Positions 53,264 through 64,000 of a DNA stretch of 64,000 nucleotides are shown piece after piece. The notes beneath the pieces were generated by a model. The model ran no database searches. It was not told the origin of the DNA and saw nothing but the letters and a program-made list of their open reading frames with translations. A program made the position numbers and the translations under genes. Source of the stretch: Phytophthora quininea (taxonomy: Eukaryota; Oomycota; Peronosporomycetes; Peronosporales; Peronosporaceae); the NCBI GenBank assembly GCA_011947345.1, contig JAAVTG010000779.1:1-64000 (forward strand). Reading direction: 5' to 3'. Each line of letters opens with the position of its first letter. Positions within the stretch are counted from its first letter, which is position 1.

Positions 53264-55124
53264 ATGGAGAGCAAGGACCACTTCATCCAAGTCGGGTCGC
53301 CCGCCGTGGACGTGGCGGCACCGCCCCATGTGCCCAAGATCACGCTGCAGTGGACGCACTTGAGCCTGAAGCTGGCGGTCAAGAACCCCGTCACCAAGCA
53401 GCTCGAGGACAAGCCCATCCTGAGTGACGTGAGCGGTGCCGCGCGACCGGGCGAGCTGCTAGTGATCATGGGGCCGTCAGGCGCAGGCAAGAGCTCTCTG
53501 CTGGACTGCATATCTGGCCGCAACACCAGCGTGGAAGGAGATATCGCAGCCAACGGCGTGCAATGGAGCAAGCCGCTCAAGCGCTTCTCGTCCTACGTCA
53601 AGCAGGACGACCTCTTCTACGCCACCATCACTGTGCGCGAGCACTTGCTGTACCAGGCGCGACTACGGATGGGGACCGGCACCACCGCGAAACAGCACGC
53701 CGACCGAGTGGACACAGTGCTGGAAGAGCTGGGCCTCACCAAATGCAGGGACACGCTGATTGGGGGCGTGCGACTGCGCGGGATCTCAGGCGGAGAGCGC
53801 AAGCGACTGTCGTTCGCGACAGAGATCCTCACCAACCCGTCGTTGCTCTTCGTGGACGAACCGACCTCCGGGCTGGACAGCTACATGGCCGAAGCAGTGA
53901 TGGTCCAGTTGCAGCAGTTGGCTCACGAGGGAGAACCGTCGTCACCACAGTCCATCAGCCGTCCTCAGAGCTCTTCGCACTCTTCGACAAGCTCTACTTG
54001 TTGTGTGACGGCGTCACCGTCTACAACGGCAAGGCTAGTGAGGTGGTGGAGTACTTCGCAGCGCTCGGGTACCAATGTCCAGGCTTCGTCAATCCGACCG
54101 ACTACTTTATGCGCCAATTGGTTGTGCTAGACCGCGAAAAGGACGACGTCGGCGTCAAGCGACTGGAGCTGCTGAAAGACGAGTGGGCAAAGCGAGATGC
54201 CGACTCGATAAGTGCAAGGAATTCGAGCAGTACCGGCTTGCTCGAAGATGCCAGCAGCGGCGCTGACGGCTACCAGGACAAGCGTCTCGGCGCGTGGGCG
54301 CAAATGGAGGTGCTCGCCAGCAGGAACGTGCTCCGGTTAGTCCGAGACCGCATCTCGTTCCGCGCCAACTTCTTCCTGCAGCTCTTCATCTCGGCCATCG
54401 TGGGGCTTATCTACTTGCAGCTGGACATCGATCAGACAGGCATCCAGAACTTCGCCGGCGCCTTCTTCGTGGTGGTCGTCAATCAAACGTTCACGACGAC
54501 AAGCCCGCTGTTCATCGCGATCCCAACGGAGCTGCCTATGGTTCTTCACGAGTACAAGTCGGGTCTGTATCGTCTAGCCGTGTGGTATCTCGCCAAGATC
54601 CTCAGCGAGCTGCCTCTGCAAGTGTTGATGCCGTTTGTGTTCTTCGTCCCGACCTACTTCCTCATCGGAATCGGCCACGGGTTTGTCACGTACATTTCAC
54701 TACAGTTGTTTGTGGTGCTGCTCAACTTTGGGGCGGTGGGGGTGGGCTACATGGTCTCTTGCCTCTGTCGGCGTGTGGAGCTCGCTCCGCTCGTGGGCAT
54801 CGTGATCCTGCTGCCGTTCATGTTGTTCGGCGGGCTGTTCCTCAATGCGTCGTCGACACCTCCGTACTTTGTGTGGATCCAGTACATTTCCCCATCAAAT
54901 ACGGCTACGAGGGGATGATGAAGGTCTTCTGGAAGGAGGTCGATACGATCCGCTGCGGCGAGAACCAGAACTGTATCGCTCGCACCGGACATGAAGTGCT
55001 GGAATACTACAGCATGGATGGCATGACGGCCGTGTTTGACGGCGTGATGCTGGTTGTGCTAGGTGTTGTCTTTCGGATCGTTGGGCTTGTCGCCTTGTGG
55101 CTCAACGTCCGCGGCAAGGATTAA
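53264..55124 (+). CDS. ABCG half transporter (White/Brown type)
   Basis: About 620 residues: one NBD then one six-helix membrane domain. Walker A GPSGAGKSSLLDCISGR, Q-loop VKQDDLFYATITVREHL, signature ISGGERKRLSFA, Walker B LLFVDEPTSGLD, switch VHQPSSELFALFD. The membrane domain runs from about 54330 to the end, with GGLFLNASSTPPYFVWIQYI before the last helix. Half transporters dimerise to move lipids or sterols. Frame breaks near 53930 (G run) and 54890 (C run) are one-base losses with perfect continuity on both sides. Divergent from the NYN gene. Confidence 0.9.
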
Positions 55125-55251
55125 CTTGTGGCGAGTTCAACGGAAACGTCATCGACGTAAGAATTAATTATGGTGTAGATGGTCATAAAAGAGCCTGTAT
55201 TTTGAACTTTCAAAAACGTCGTGTGTCAACCGCTGCAACTTGCTCCTTCGG

Positions 55252-57332
55252 ATGTCCGTCCGATGCACGGTGGAGCTGCAGTTGGCAGACGGCGCAACGG
55301 GGCGCAACATCTCGACGATGATCTACCCGAGAGCGGAGGTAAGCACCGTCCGTGCCAGTTAATGGCCATTTCATTCCACTCAACACAAGTCGTTTACATG
55401 GTACTGCAGCTCGTTCGACGACGCGGTGGACTGGAAGTGATGAGCGAGGAGCCTCCGCTGCACAAGGCACTCAAGATCCAGGCGCACAAGTACGAGGTGT
55501 ACTCGAGTTTTGTGGCCACGGGCAAGCTAGGACTCATCCGACGCGAGCGCACTCGCATCACACAGTTCAATCTACGAGACGGAGACCCCGACGAGATGGC
55601 GGCGCTGCGAGACTTTTGCATTCGCAGTGGTGGCATTTCAAAGTCCAAGACTGCTGCAACATCGACGACGAAAAGACCTTCAGCTTCAGCTCCTGTTAGC
55701 CCGATGCTCGACCGCAGAGCTGGCGTCAAGCGTCCGAGAAGCGCGCTGACCGACTTGACAAACAGTTCGCAATCGCCAACACCAGCAGATCGACGCCGGC
55801 GCAAAACTTCACGCCATGGAACGTCCCCAGTGCGACCAAATCAAACACGAGCAAGCCTGACAAGCGAACAGGAGCGAGTGTTACAGCTCGTCGCAAGCGG
55901 CAAAAATGTTTTCTTCACGGGTAGTGCTGGCACAGGCAAGTCGTTCCTGTTGCAGCATCTACTGCGGCACGGCTGCGGTCATGCAATAGGACGAGTCTAC
56001 GCTACTGCCACCACAGGCATCGCTGCGTACAATATTGGCGGCATGACGCTGCACCATTTTGCGGGCATTGACCCACGGACACACACGACGAGACAGGAGC
56101 TGTTAGTTCAAATCTCACGCAAGAAAGACGCCGTGGCTCGCTGGAAGTCGGCGCGAGTGCTCGTGATTGATGAAATCTCCATGTTGGACGGTCGGCTTTT
56201 TGACGACCTGGAGGCTGTGGCCAGGCAGATCCGCCGTAGCTCGGCGTTTTTGGCGGCATTCAGCTCATTCTCTCGGGCGACTTTTTCCAGTTGCCTCCTG
56301 TCGGTCGTCGTGCGCGCGGTGAGGCGTCATTACCGCCGCTGCTGTGCTTCGAAAGCAGCGCATGGGTGAGAGGGATAACAGAGACTGTGGTGCTGAAGGA
56401 GATCTTCCGGCAGCGCGACGAGGAGTTCGTTCGCATCTTGAATGCGTTCCGAGTTGGCGAACCCACGACCGAGATGATCAACAAACTTAACCAACGCTAC
56501 CAAACAGCAGCAGATTCCGACAGCGACGACGCCATTCACATCTTCTCGCACAACGACGACGTGCTTCGGGTACGTAGCGCAGTGCCTAGCGGGGATTTTT
56601 GTGCCGACGTTGGTTTTAATTTGTCGTGCATTGCAGACCAACACTCGAGCACTTGACGAGCTAGGAGGGAAGCGCTACAACTTCGTGTCAGCCGACCGGT
56701 ATAGAGCAAACTGCGTCCTTCCTCAAACCAACCAGCATCTCACATCGTGCTTGTTGCAGGGGAAAAACCGAGTTCCTTAGCGGGTGTCCTGCTGCCGCAA
56801 AAGTGTCACTGAAAAGTACGAGCCTGCTTCATATTGCTGTCTTCTTTCTAGCTGACCACTCATTTGTCATTGCCTCGCTGCAGAGAACGCCCGTGTCCTT
56901 TTGATCAAGACGTTGAACGCTGCGCGAGGTCTCGTGAACGGCTCGCGCGGGATCGTCGAAGGCTTCACGCCGCAGACCAACCTGCCGATCGTGCGCTTCT
57001 CCAACGGCGTGACCGAGATCATCAGCCAGGAAGAGTTTTCTGTCAGTGTTGCCGACGCGGTGCTGGCATCTCGCCGACAGCTCCCACTGGCGCTGGCCTG
57101 GGCCATCAGCATCCACAAGAGCCAAGGACTGTCTTTCGACGCCGCCGTGCTGGACCTGTCGCGCGTGTTCGAGTTTGGCCAGGCGTATGTGGCGCTGTCT
57201 CGAGTGCGGTCACTGGACGGACTGCGGCTGCGAGCGAGGATCCGCTCGGGAGGACGCAGCCTGCTGGCGGATACACGCGTTGTGGACTTTACGAGGGCAA
57301 CTCGTGCAACTAGAGCAACAAAGGCAACATGA
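55252..57332 (+). CDS. PIF1-family DNA helicase
   Basis: About 620 residues after splicing. A 5'-3' SF1B helicase that unwinds G-quadruplexes and acts in nuclear or mitochondrial DNA maintenance. The N-terminal domain has [19 protein letters not shown], then a basic linker. Motifs: Walker [12 protein letters not shown], Walker [31 protein letters not shown], motif [14 protein letters not shown], motif [15 protein letters not shown]. Introns at 55339-55409, 56570-56636 and 56816-56883 (67-71 bp, GT-AG) give in-frame joins. The frame breaks near 56245 (T run one base short) and 56760 (G run one base long). The ATG at 55252 is chosen because exon 1 joins exon 2 exactly. Confidence 0.88.
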
Positions 57333-57625
57333 TCGACAAAGGCAACTTGCAAATTTGCAAAGAATCACAAATGTAGCCATCTCCGACGGGTTCTAGAATA
57401 GTCTGTATGGTAGTGTATCGGTGTCATTGGCTGAAATCGAGCGGGGTAGGGCTGCTATTTGGTTGGCCGTAGTGCAGCGGGGCGGGCTTTCTCTTGGTGT
57501 TTGTATGGCGCCGGTTTTGAAGGCGCGTTTGTATGGCCAGCACTGCGCCGCCAGGGCTTCCCTTGTGCTAGACTTATTTTACCCTTCCTTCCGCTCCGCG
57601 TTAAAGTCCCAAGCCCGAATCCAAG

Positions 57626-58022
57626 ATGGTACGGCCCAGTACATGACCCTCACAGGCAGCGCAGACAGACAATACGGACAGACAGATCTATCAGACACAG
57701 GCCATGGGATGCTGACGCGTGTGACGTTTGACGTTGTTGCTTGCAGACGAAAGGCACGCAGAGCTTCGGTATGCGCCACAACAAGACCCACACCATCTGC
57801 AGACGGTGTGGGCGCAGCTCGTACCACATCCAGAAGAGCACGTGCTCCTCGTGTGGCTACCCCGCTGCCAAGATGCGCAAGTTCAACTGGAGCCAGAAGG
57901 CGCTGCGTCGCCGCACCACTGGCACTGGTCGCATGCGCCACCTGAAGCTGGTGCAGCGCAAGTTCAAGAACGGCTTCCGTGAGGGCTCGTCGGCCGTCTC
58001 GAAGAAGGCCGCCACCAACTAA
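57626..58022 (+). CDS. Ribosomal protein eL37 (60S)
   Basis: 92 residues. Exon 1 is only the ATG (57626-57628). A 118-bp intron (57629-57746) follows, and exon 2 starts [15 protein letters not shown]. The zinc-ribbon cysteines CRRC and CSSCG are present, followed by [16 protein letters not shown] sequence (here [12 protein letters not shown]). Length and sequence match eL37. The intron right after the ATG is common in ribosomal protein genes. Confidence 0.95.
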
Positions 58023-58297
58023 GGAGTGGACTACAGGGGACGCAGCTTGGGTAAAAGCATCGTCAACTAGCTAGCGCAAAGCGACGGGAAAACAACAGCG
58101 GACGGTGACGGCGTGTGTGGAGGACGTTGGACGAGATTGGTACCGAGGTGGCAAAAGTTTTTTTGCGGTGTGGAGCTTTCAGGAGAGACGACCAAATCGA
58201 CTGTCTTTGAAGGAGCCATGAGACGCCGACGACCTGCGAATCCAATATTCACAACCTTTAGCCGTTCCACCGAAGAGTTTAGTTGCCTTTGTTATTC

Positions 58298-59408
58298 CTA
58301 CGTAGTGGACGTGTCTTCGCCCAGGTTTTCCAAGATGCTGCTCTGTAGTCGACCAAACGAGGACGAGAACTTGTCGAGGATCTCCAGGTCTTCTTTCTCG
58401 CGCAACGAGCTTTCAGCGTGCAGTTGCGCGTGCAGAGCGACTAGACCCTGCATGTGCGTCGACTGATCCCGTTCCGACTGGCGATTGTCGACTCGCATGA
58501 CGTGGTGGAAATCTTCCTCGCGTTCTTGGAATTTCGTCACGCGACGAGCTGTCTCGGTTCGGAACGCTGCGTCTGTCTTGCGCTCGTTGCTCTCCAGCGC
58601 GTGCAGCGTCTTCTTCTCGCGCTTCTGGATCTTGGCGTTCTCAATGTCGAACGTCTCGTGGTTCTTCTCGAGCTTGCGGGTGATGGTGCCCTGCAGCTTC
58701 TCCATGATCTCGGGCACCGTCGTGTATGCGAACGTCTTGAACTCTGCGTCGCATTCTCGAAGCCTGCAATTGTGTCGGTCAGTCTCTTTCTACCATGAAA
58801 GTCTACATAGACAGCAAACCTTTTCTCCTGGGACGCGATCTCCTGCGCCTCAAGTCGTGCAAAGTGTGAAAGTGTCTTTTGTTCTAGACTCAGGAAAGCT
58901 GCCTGGAACTGCTTTTGGAAATTCGCTCGCAGTTGGTCGATCGACGCCATCATGTCCTCGTGCTCGGTGGCCAATTTTGCTTCGAGGTCGCGACCGCGAA
59001 GCTTCACTGCGTCCTACTAAAATGATCAACAACTCCATCAAAAGTAGGATCCACCCGACATATCCGTACGATTCGGTTCTGGAAGTCGACGTTGTACGCG
59101 TGGACGGCCGCCTTGAGCTCCTCCATGTCGACCTCAAGATCGTCTTCGGCATCTTCGATGAGGTCTGCGCGTTTGGACTCGGGCGGGAAGTCATTCGGAG
59201 GGCGGATCTAGCAAGAGCTGTCAACAGACACCATCACACTTGCCCTTTGCCAGCTTACCACTCGGGACGACGGTCCGCCAGGAGGGACAATGGTCTCGTT
59301 GTATCGTGCACGATACGACTGCTCTGTAGGAGCTGGAGAGACTGTCGGTACTGGAGTCTCAACCTCTGCATTGGCAGACGAAGCTTCTTCAGTCGCTTCA
59401 GACTCCAT
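58298..59408 (-). CDS. SF-assemblin/beta-giardin family protein
   Basis: About 315 residues in four exons, with introns near 59208-59258, 59014-59070 and 58764-58819. After a Ser/Pro/Glu-rich head (MESEATEEASSANAE) the protein is one long coiled coil (FQKQFQAAFLSLEQKTLSH, IMEKLQGTITRKLEKNH), ending FGRLQSSILENLGEDTSTT. This is the pattern of SF-assemblins, which form striated fibres at flagellar basal bodies. A role in zoospore flagellar roots is the likely use. Intron edges may be off by a base or two. Confidence 0.8.
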
Positions 59409-59595
59409 TTTGAAGTCGATGTGCGTTTTTGAGCGTACTTACATAGGTTAACATCACCAGCCGGCTATTTTTGCGCCATTTGAACGGAGGACTCGGAGCT
59501 CCCGACTGCAGCGCTCACTCTGCGTCCCGTGCACTCCCCGCAGCCAACTAGTCAGTTCACCAGCCTCACCAGCATCTCAACACCCTACTACAAAC

Positions 59596-60252
59596 ATGGC
59601 CAGCGACGAGAAGGCCGTGACCAAGCCGTACGCGCTGCTATTTCTACTGGGACCGCTTGTGTCAATTTCCACCACTAAACTGTGCCATGTTTTGTCTAGT
59701 GTGGAAAAGGAAACTGCTGGACAGAAGCGGAAAGCTCCCGAGGGAAAAGAGGGCAAGAAGATCACGGCCTTCTTTGAGCCCAAGAAGAACGGAGACAAGA
59801 AAGAGGAGACCAAACCGAAGAAAGAGGAAGGCAAGACCAAGGCCAAGGCTAAGAAAGAGGAGGAAGACGAGGAGGAGGAGGAGGAGGATGAAGATGAGGA
59901 CGAAGATGAGGACGAAGATGAAGATGAAGACGACAGTGAGGAGGAGGACCTGGCCCCCAAGAGCAAGAAGCGGCGGACCCGCGACTCGGACGACTCGGAC
60001 GACAGCGGAGAAGAGTCGGACCAGGAGCTCAAGATGACGGAAGACGATCTGATTGGAGTGGACACGACCAACATCATCCCTCGCACACGGCGTCGCGCGG
60101 CGGTGGCCGCTATGGCTCTTGCTTCTGAGGAGATTGCTGCGGCTACGGGGTTGCGCCGACGAAAGCCGCTGCCGCAGCTGCTGATGACGATGATGGCGAG
60201 TCTAGCGACGAAGCAGAGTTCTAGGCAGAGCGGCATGGATCAATGCTGGTGA
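59596..60252 (+). CDS. Chz1-like histone chaperone with PIP-box-like motif
   Basis: An intron at 59628-59699 joins MASDEKAVTKP to VEKETAGQKRK. Next is KKITAFFEPKK, matching a PCNA-interacting PIP box (hydrophobic plus FF). A Lys-rich and then a long acidic Glu/Asp stretch follow, then LIGVDTTNIIPRTRRRAA, close to the CHZ motif that binds H2A.Z-H2B. It is nuclear by family. The end is uncertain: a G run near 60147 is probably one base short. In the next frame the tail is Ala-rich and then acidic, ending at 60223, which suits a chaperone better than the basic tail read as printed. Confidence 0.7.
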   Translation: MASDEKAVTKPYALLFLLGPLVSISTTKLCHVLSSVEKETAGQKRKAPEGKEGKKITAFFEPKKNGDKKEETKPKKEEGKTKAKAKKEEEDEEEEEEDEDEDEDEDEDEDEDDSEEEDLAPKSKKRRTRDSDDSDDSGEESDQELKMTEDDLIGVDTTNIIPRTRRRAAVAAMALASEEIAAATGLRRRKPLPQLLMTMMASLATKQSSRQSGMDQCW

Positions 60253-60408
60253 CATAACTGGAGACGCATCTCGAAGCGATAACAATGCTTAGACGTTCTT
60301 ATGCGTAACTGTTTTGTATTTGGACTGATCTAAGGGCTAAGATGGGGCTGAGCTGCCAAGAACTGGACTAAAGGCTCTATTGCTTAACAGCCCAGGCGTA
60401 GTGTTTCT

Positions 60409-61704
60409 CTACGGTGCAACGCCCAGCATCTTCTCAAAATGCCAATACGCTGCGTCGGCTGCACGATACCGTGCCAACTTGTACGAGTCGCCACTTGCTT
60501 GCAGAATGGGCTGAATGGCAAGTACATTCGAGTCAGACATCCCTTCAGCAGAAGAAACCTTGCAGAGGCAAGAACGTACCCTTCCTTTCACGTATAGCTC
60601 CACAGTGTACTCCTTAGCATTTACCGGGGCTTTGAGATACCTGTTGAACGAACAGAAAGTAAATTAGTACAATCGATTCATCAATCTCAACGAGTTAGCT
60701 TACTTGTACACTGGTTGGCCGAAGTAGTGAGCTTGCAGCAGGTTCTGCAGCTCCACAATGGGCTCCCAGATAACTTTGCGCGTGGCATACGCAACTGACC
60801 GCGGAAGAATATGTGTGCTCACAAACTCCATCGCAGTCTCCATGCCCTATCGGAATTGACAGCAAGTTAGTAATCATGCTGTCGGCTAGGAAACGTCACA
60901 ACAGACTGCACCTGGTCCAAGTAGATGGCCCCAATAAGCGACTCCACCGCTCCAGCGGCAATAGTGACACGACCTTTGTTAAATCTCGGCATTGCGCTCG
61001 CCTCCTTCAAGCTAAACTCCACTGGCCAGAGCACAAGACTTGAGATGCCTAAGTCTTCACTGATCTTGCAGAGCGTGCTGTTCTTCACCAGCGACGATTT
61101 TGCTCTTGTCAGCTGCCCCTCTTGCTCTCTCGGCAGCATTTGATAGACGTATCCCGCTGCAGCTGCACCAAGCAGCGAGTCGCCTAAAAACTCAAGACTT
61201 CGGTTCGACAGTCTAACAACTGGAATATCTTCTGGCACCACATCTTGTGGGAGGTATCCGTGGTGTGTCAGGGCACTACGCAGCAGAGTCACATCCTTAA
61301 ACTGCACTCCGATACGGTCCTGCAGCTCTTTGAGACCGTCGTCCCAACCTTCCGGAATGGGGACTTTGTCAAAGTGTTCAGGTTTGATCAGCTGCCAGTC
61401 CGGAGTGTTCTTCGGGTACATTAACTGCTGGACTGTGATTCTCTTAGTGGTGACGACGTCTCCTTCCAAGTGGCGTCGCTCGATTCTGCTGAAATTGTTG
61501 GGGTTGCTGGATGCATCACTGTTGGCCTTTTTGGCAGCCTTGATTGCGTCTTTCTCGGCGGCGATAGCGGCTGCCACTGCGTCTGCAACTGCTTGGGGAC
61601 TTCGAAAGCCGTCAGGAAGAGTACTCGGTGAAGAAAACGCCCGAATTACATGGTAGGAGGCCGACAGACGGCGACGCCTGGCGGCCAGCAGAACCCGTCG
61701 CATT
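60409..61704 (-). CDS. mL44-like mitochondrial ribosomal protein (RNase III fold plus dsRBD)
   Basis: 365 residues from the ATG at 61704 (MRRVLLAARRRRLSASYHV, a mitochondrial presequence). Exons 61704-60912, 60846-60705, 60640-60580 and 60510-60409; introns of 65, 64 and 69 bp. RNase III signature NRSLEFLGDSLLG and a second segment AGAVESLIGAIYLDQ, then a dsRNA-binding domain (YTVELYVKGR and SYKLARYRAADAAYW). In active RNase III the second segment starts AD; here the Asp is Gly, so one metal ligand is lost. That fits a structural ribosomal role rather than cleavage. All splice joins are in frame. Confidence 0.85.
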
Positions 61705-62430
61705 ATGGCCACAAAAATAAATAATTTAAAATAAAAATAGTTACTATAATTTAAGCTTTTATTATGATTCATTTGTGAAACGATTCTTTTGTATATATCT
61801 CGTAAAATGACGTAAGCGACATCAGTGCATGCATTTACAACCATACCAACTGGAAGATTACTACGGAAAGGCTGGCTGCTAGAGCATCTAAAAGATAACT
61901 CGAACAATACTTAACTTTAAGTTTTTGCCGTCACTTTTTGACATAATAGCAGTTGAAACAATCACTCAAGCTTCATCTTTCCTCGTCTGCAAGACCACCG
62001 CGTTAACAAACTGCAGGGATATCGAACCTAGAGCCTGAAGCCATGCTCAATGTTCAAGTCGAAAATGCGTTGACGAACACTGCATCATCGGTGGCGAGGT
62101 TCATGGAGGGTTGGGCGAGACCAACGGGGAATGATCGAAGATTGATTGGCATGTGAAGCAAAAAGGAAGAGATCTTCGTAGAGGCGGACAAGTTGGAACT
62201 CCACAAACACATGATATTGAATGGGAATCGGCTTGAAGGGGATTTATAACGCTGTAACAAGCGCACGAATCGGTGGATCTTTTCGCACTATATAGAACAG
62301 GTTTCATTGGCTGCACTCCGCCTTTGTCTTCGTGTTAGGAATTCTTCATGGAAATTAGCTACGAGGTGATGTCAGTTTCGGGCTGCATTTCGAGCATCAT
62401 CACTCAAGTGTCTATCCAGCTTCGACCATA
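61705..62430. other. AT-rich gap
   Basis: Clearly richer in A and T than the rest of the window. No convincing gene. A short plus-strand stretch near 62060-62130 (SSVARFMEGWARP) may be more Copia polymerase debris. Confidence 0.4.
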
Positions 62431-62925
62431 GTCATTACGCCATATACAAGCGCGTCCTACGCTACTTAGTTGCTACGGACGACTATGGCCTGCTGCGAAC
62501 GAAGTCCAGCTCGCGTGTTATAGCCACGCTGACTATGCGAGCAACCCGGATGATAGGATGAGCGTGAGCGGGTTTGTGATGCTTGTGAGTGACACGTGGA
62601 TTCGCATGGATCGAGAAGCAAGAGATCAACGCACAAAGCACAACAGAAGCAAGATATATTACAATGAACGAAGATATTCGTGATCCACTATGGTTGATAG
62701 GCCTCTGCAAGGAACTCAACAGGGCGTTTGCATTCGAGACGATAACAGGTCGTGCATCTACCTGACGACCAAGCCTGGGAAGCACAGTAAAACATATTCA
62801 GAACAAGTTCCATCTGGTGCGTCACGCAGCCGACGACGAGCAGCTGAAGAAACTCCATGTCGGTACAAACGATCTGGTCGCTGATATTATGACCAATCCA
62901 CTATTGAGAGAAGTACGAGCGTAGC
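62431..62925 (+). mobile_element. Decayed Ty1/Copia polymerase, RNase H region
   Basis: In changing frames it encodes YKRVLRYLVATDDYGLL, then a YADYASNPDDRMSVSGFVML-like segment, then WIEKQEINAQSTTEA and WLIGLCKEL, then a terminal VADIMTNPL-like end. This is the order of Copia RNase H (D-x-A-x-W region, STTEAEY block, ADI-T-PL end). Several frame changes and stops show it is dead. No long terminal repeat could be paired. Confidence 0.75.
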
Positions 62926-64000
62926 CACGATGACAAGAATGTGCTGCGCATCGATCGCAAACAAACTCAGCCCAAAAGCGTCACCGTCAATCATGAAATT
63001 GCACCGCGCCGTGCGAACTCGATTACCTACTCACGGAGCACTTGGTGCAGCGCGCATCAAGGACATCAACAGCGTTGCTGCTGCCGCCGTCGCCGTGCGA
63101 TTCGACATCTTCCGGCGACAGTGTCGCGGCGGATACCGTCGTCGTGATCTGGGAAGCAGGGTTTCAACCTGATTTAGTGGGAGTATCAAGTCCATTAAAG
63201 CCAGGATATGCCCACCGGCCTACAACATTTCGCCGGATCACTTGTATGATTTCTTGGTTAACACGTTCACCCTTTTATACTTATCCACGGAGAGTAGACC
63301 AGGACGAATACTGCCATGAATGAATGCAATCCGCAATCTCCTCCATCACGGCTGCCTTGAAGTGAGACCCGTTGCCGCTGCGTCCGTATCTTCTGTTGCA
63401 GTGTGACCTTGGCGACCAGAAACGAAGTACTTTCTTTCCATTCACCCATGAGTTTTAGGATGTAAGCTCCGTCAGTGGCGACGAGATCTGCACGGTTCAT
63501 GACGAATTCGGCTGTCAGGCACGGCCACTAGGTGCAGTGACCGCCAGCGTCCATCGCAGTAGCGCCAATAGAAGAAGAAAAAACTAACTCGACTTGGCTC
63601 CAAAACCCTTTAAATATACGGTATGTCGATAATCTGCTTTGGTCTATCTCTGAATCTAGCGTTTTTATTCTCAGTTCCATCGCGGTACTTAAAACATCTG
63701 GGTGTCTAGGTAAGCAATACCGTTGGAAAATATCAATGATTTTACAACCTCAACTTCCGCTGGAGTCCTTGGCATTCCGTGTGACACGTGACACGGTCCG
63801 CGCGGAGGTACATCCACCACACGTCGATTGTGATACAACGCTAAGAGCCGTCACTTGAAGACTTTACGAGCCCGGCCTCGATCTCGCTGGGGTGCCTATT
63901 GTCTGAAATCAAAAATGAACTGTGTCCGCGTGGTACAGACATGTCACAAGTTACTGATATGTGTCTTTTCGCTATATGCGACTTGCATTGTAAATCAAGG
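62926..64000. other. Right-end gap, possible retroelement flank
   Basis: No supported gene. After the Copia end the sequence GTGGGAGTATCAAG near 63176 looks like a polypurine tract before a 3' terminal repeat, but no second copy is in the window to prove it. Confidence 0.35.

Noticed and set aside
63267..63500. 77-codon minus-strand frame, possibly a retroelement integrase piece
   Set aside because: No His/Cys or Asp-Asp-Glu pattern could be seen, and it is antisense to the nearby Copia remnant.

Overview
The window looks like nuclear DNA of a Phytophthora-like oomycete. Evidence: a secreted effector with RSLR and EER motifs; core promoters with the oomycete initiator pattern (TCATTY followed by a T-rich block just before the ATG); short GT-AG introns of about 50-120 bp in GC-rich genes; PDR-type ABCG transporters; an SF-assemblin; and decayed Copia sequence. 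The species cannot be told from the sequence alone.

Layout. 1-530: partial, damaged PPR-like gene. 667-1885: mitochondrial release factor 1. 2059-2730: PX protein. 3733-5110: PPR-like pseudogene. 5176-9617: full-length PDR transporter behind a 122-bp tandem duplication. 9793-9977: small cysteine-rich secreted protein, frame-broken. 10488-13384: two-module PPR-like gene. 13578-23382: five copies of a zinc alcohol dehydrogenase (A-E), mixed with two inverted copies of a Gly/Val-rich secreted protein gene, an FKBP-TPR gene and three copies of the FKBP promoter. 25703-29038: large membrane protein of unknown function. 29225-49992: tandem array of a 4.5-kb unit (four complete, one partial). Each full unit has an Mx-like dynamin GTPase with an SH3/Tudor-like insert, the tail of another dynamin, the 3' end of a NYN-nuclease gene, an RxLR effector and a 52-bp palindrome. 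At 49993-50044 the array flips at that palindrome and runs into what looks like the parent locus: an RxLR copy and a full NYN-NYN-coiled-coil gene (51165-52947). 53264-61704: conserved genes (ABCG half transporter, PIF1 helicase, eL37, SF-assemblin, Chz1-like chaperone, mL44-like RNase III protein). 61705-64000: AT-richer DNA with a dead Copia RNase H region.

Quality. Nearly every conserved gene, including essential ones, carries one-base losses in homopolymers, and five sites show CTCTCG shortened to CTCG. This looks like uncorrected sequencing or assembly error, so single frameshifts are weak evidence of pseudogenes here. Larger events (deletions, chimeric joins, inversions) are much firmer.

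Most notable: the dynamin/NYN/RxLR amplification. It links an Mx-like GTPase of unusual architecture to a putative RNase gene and an effector, and its rearrangement history can be read from palindrome-centred junctions.
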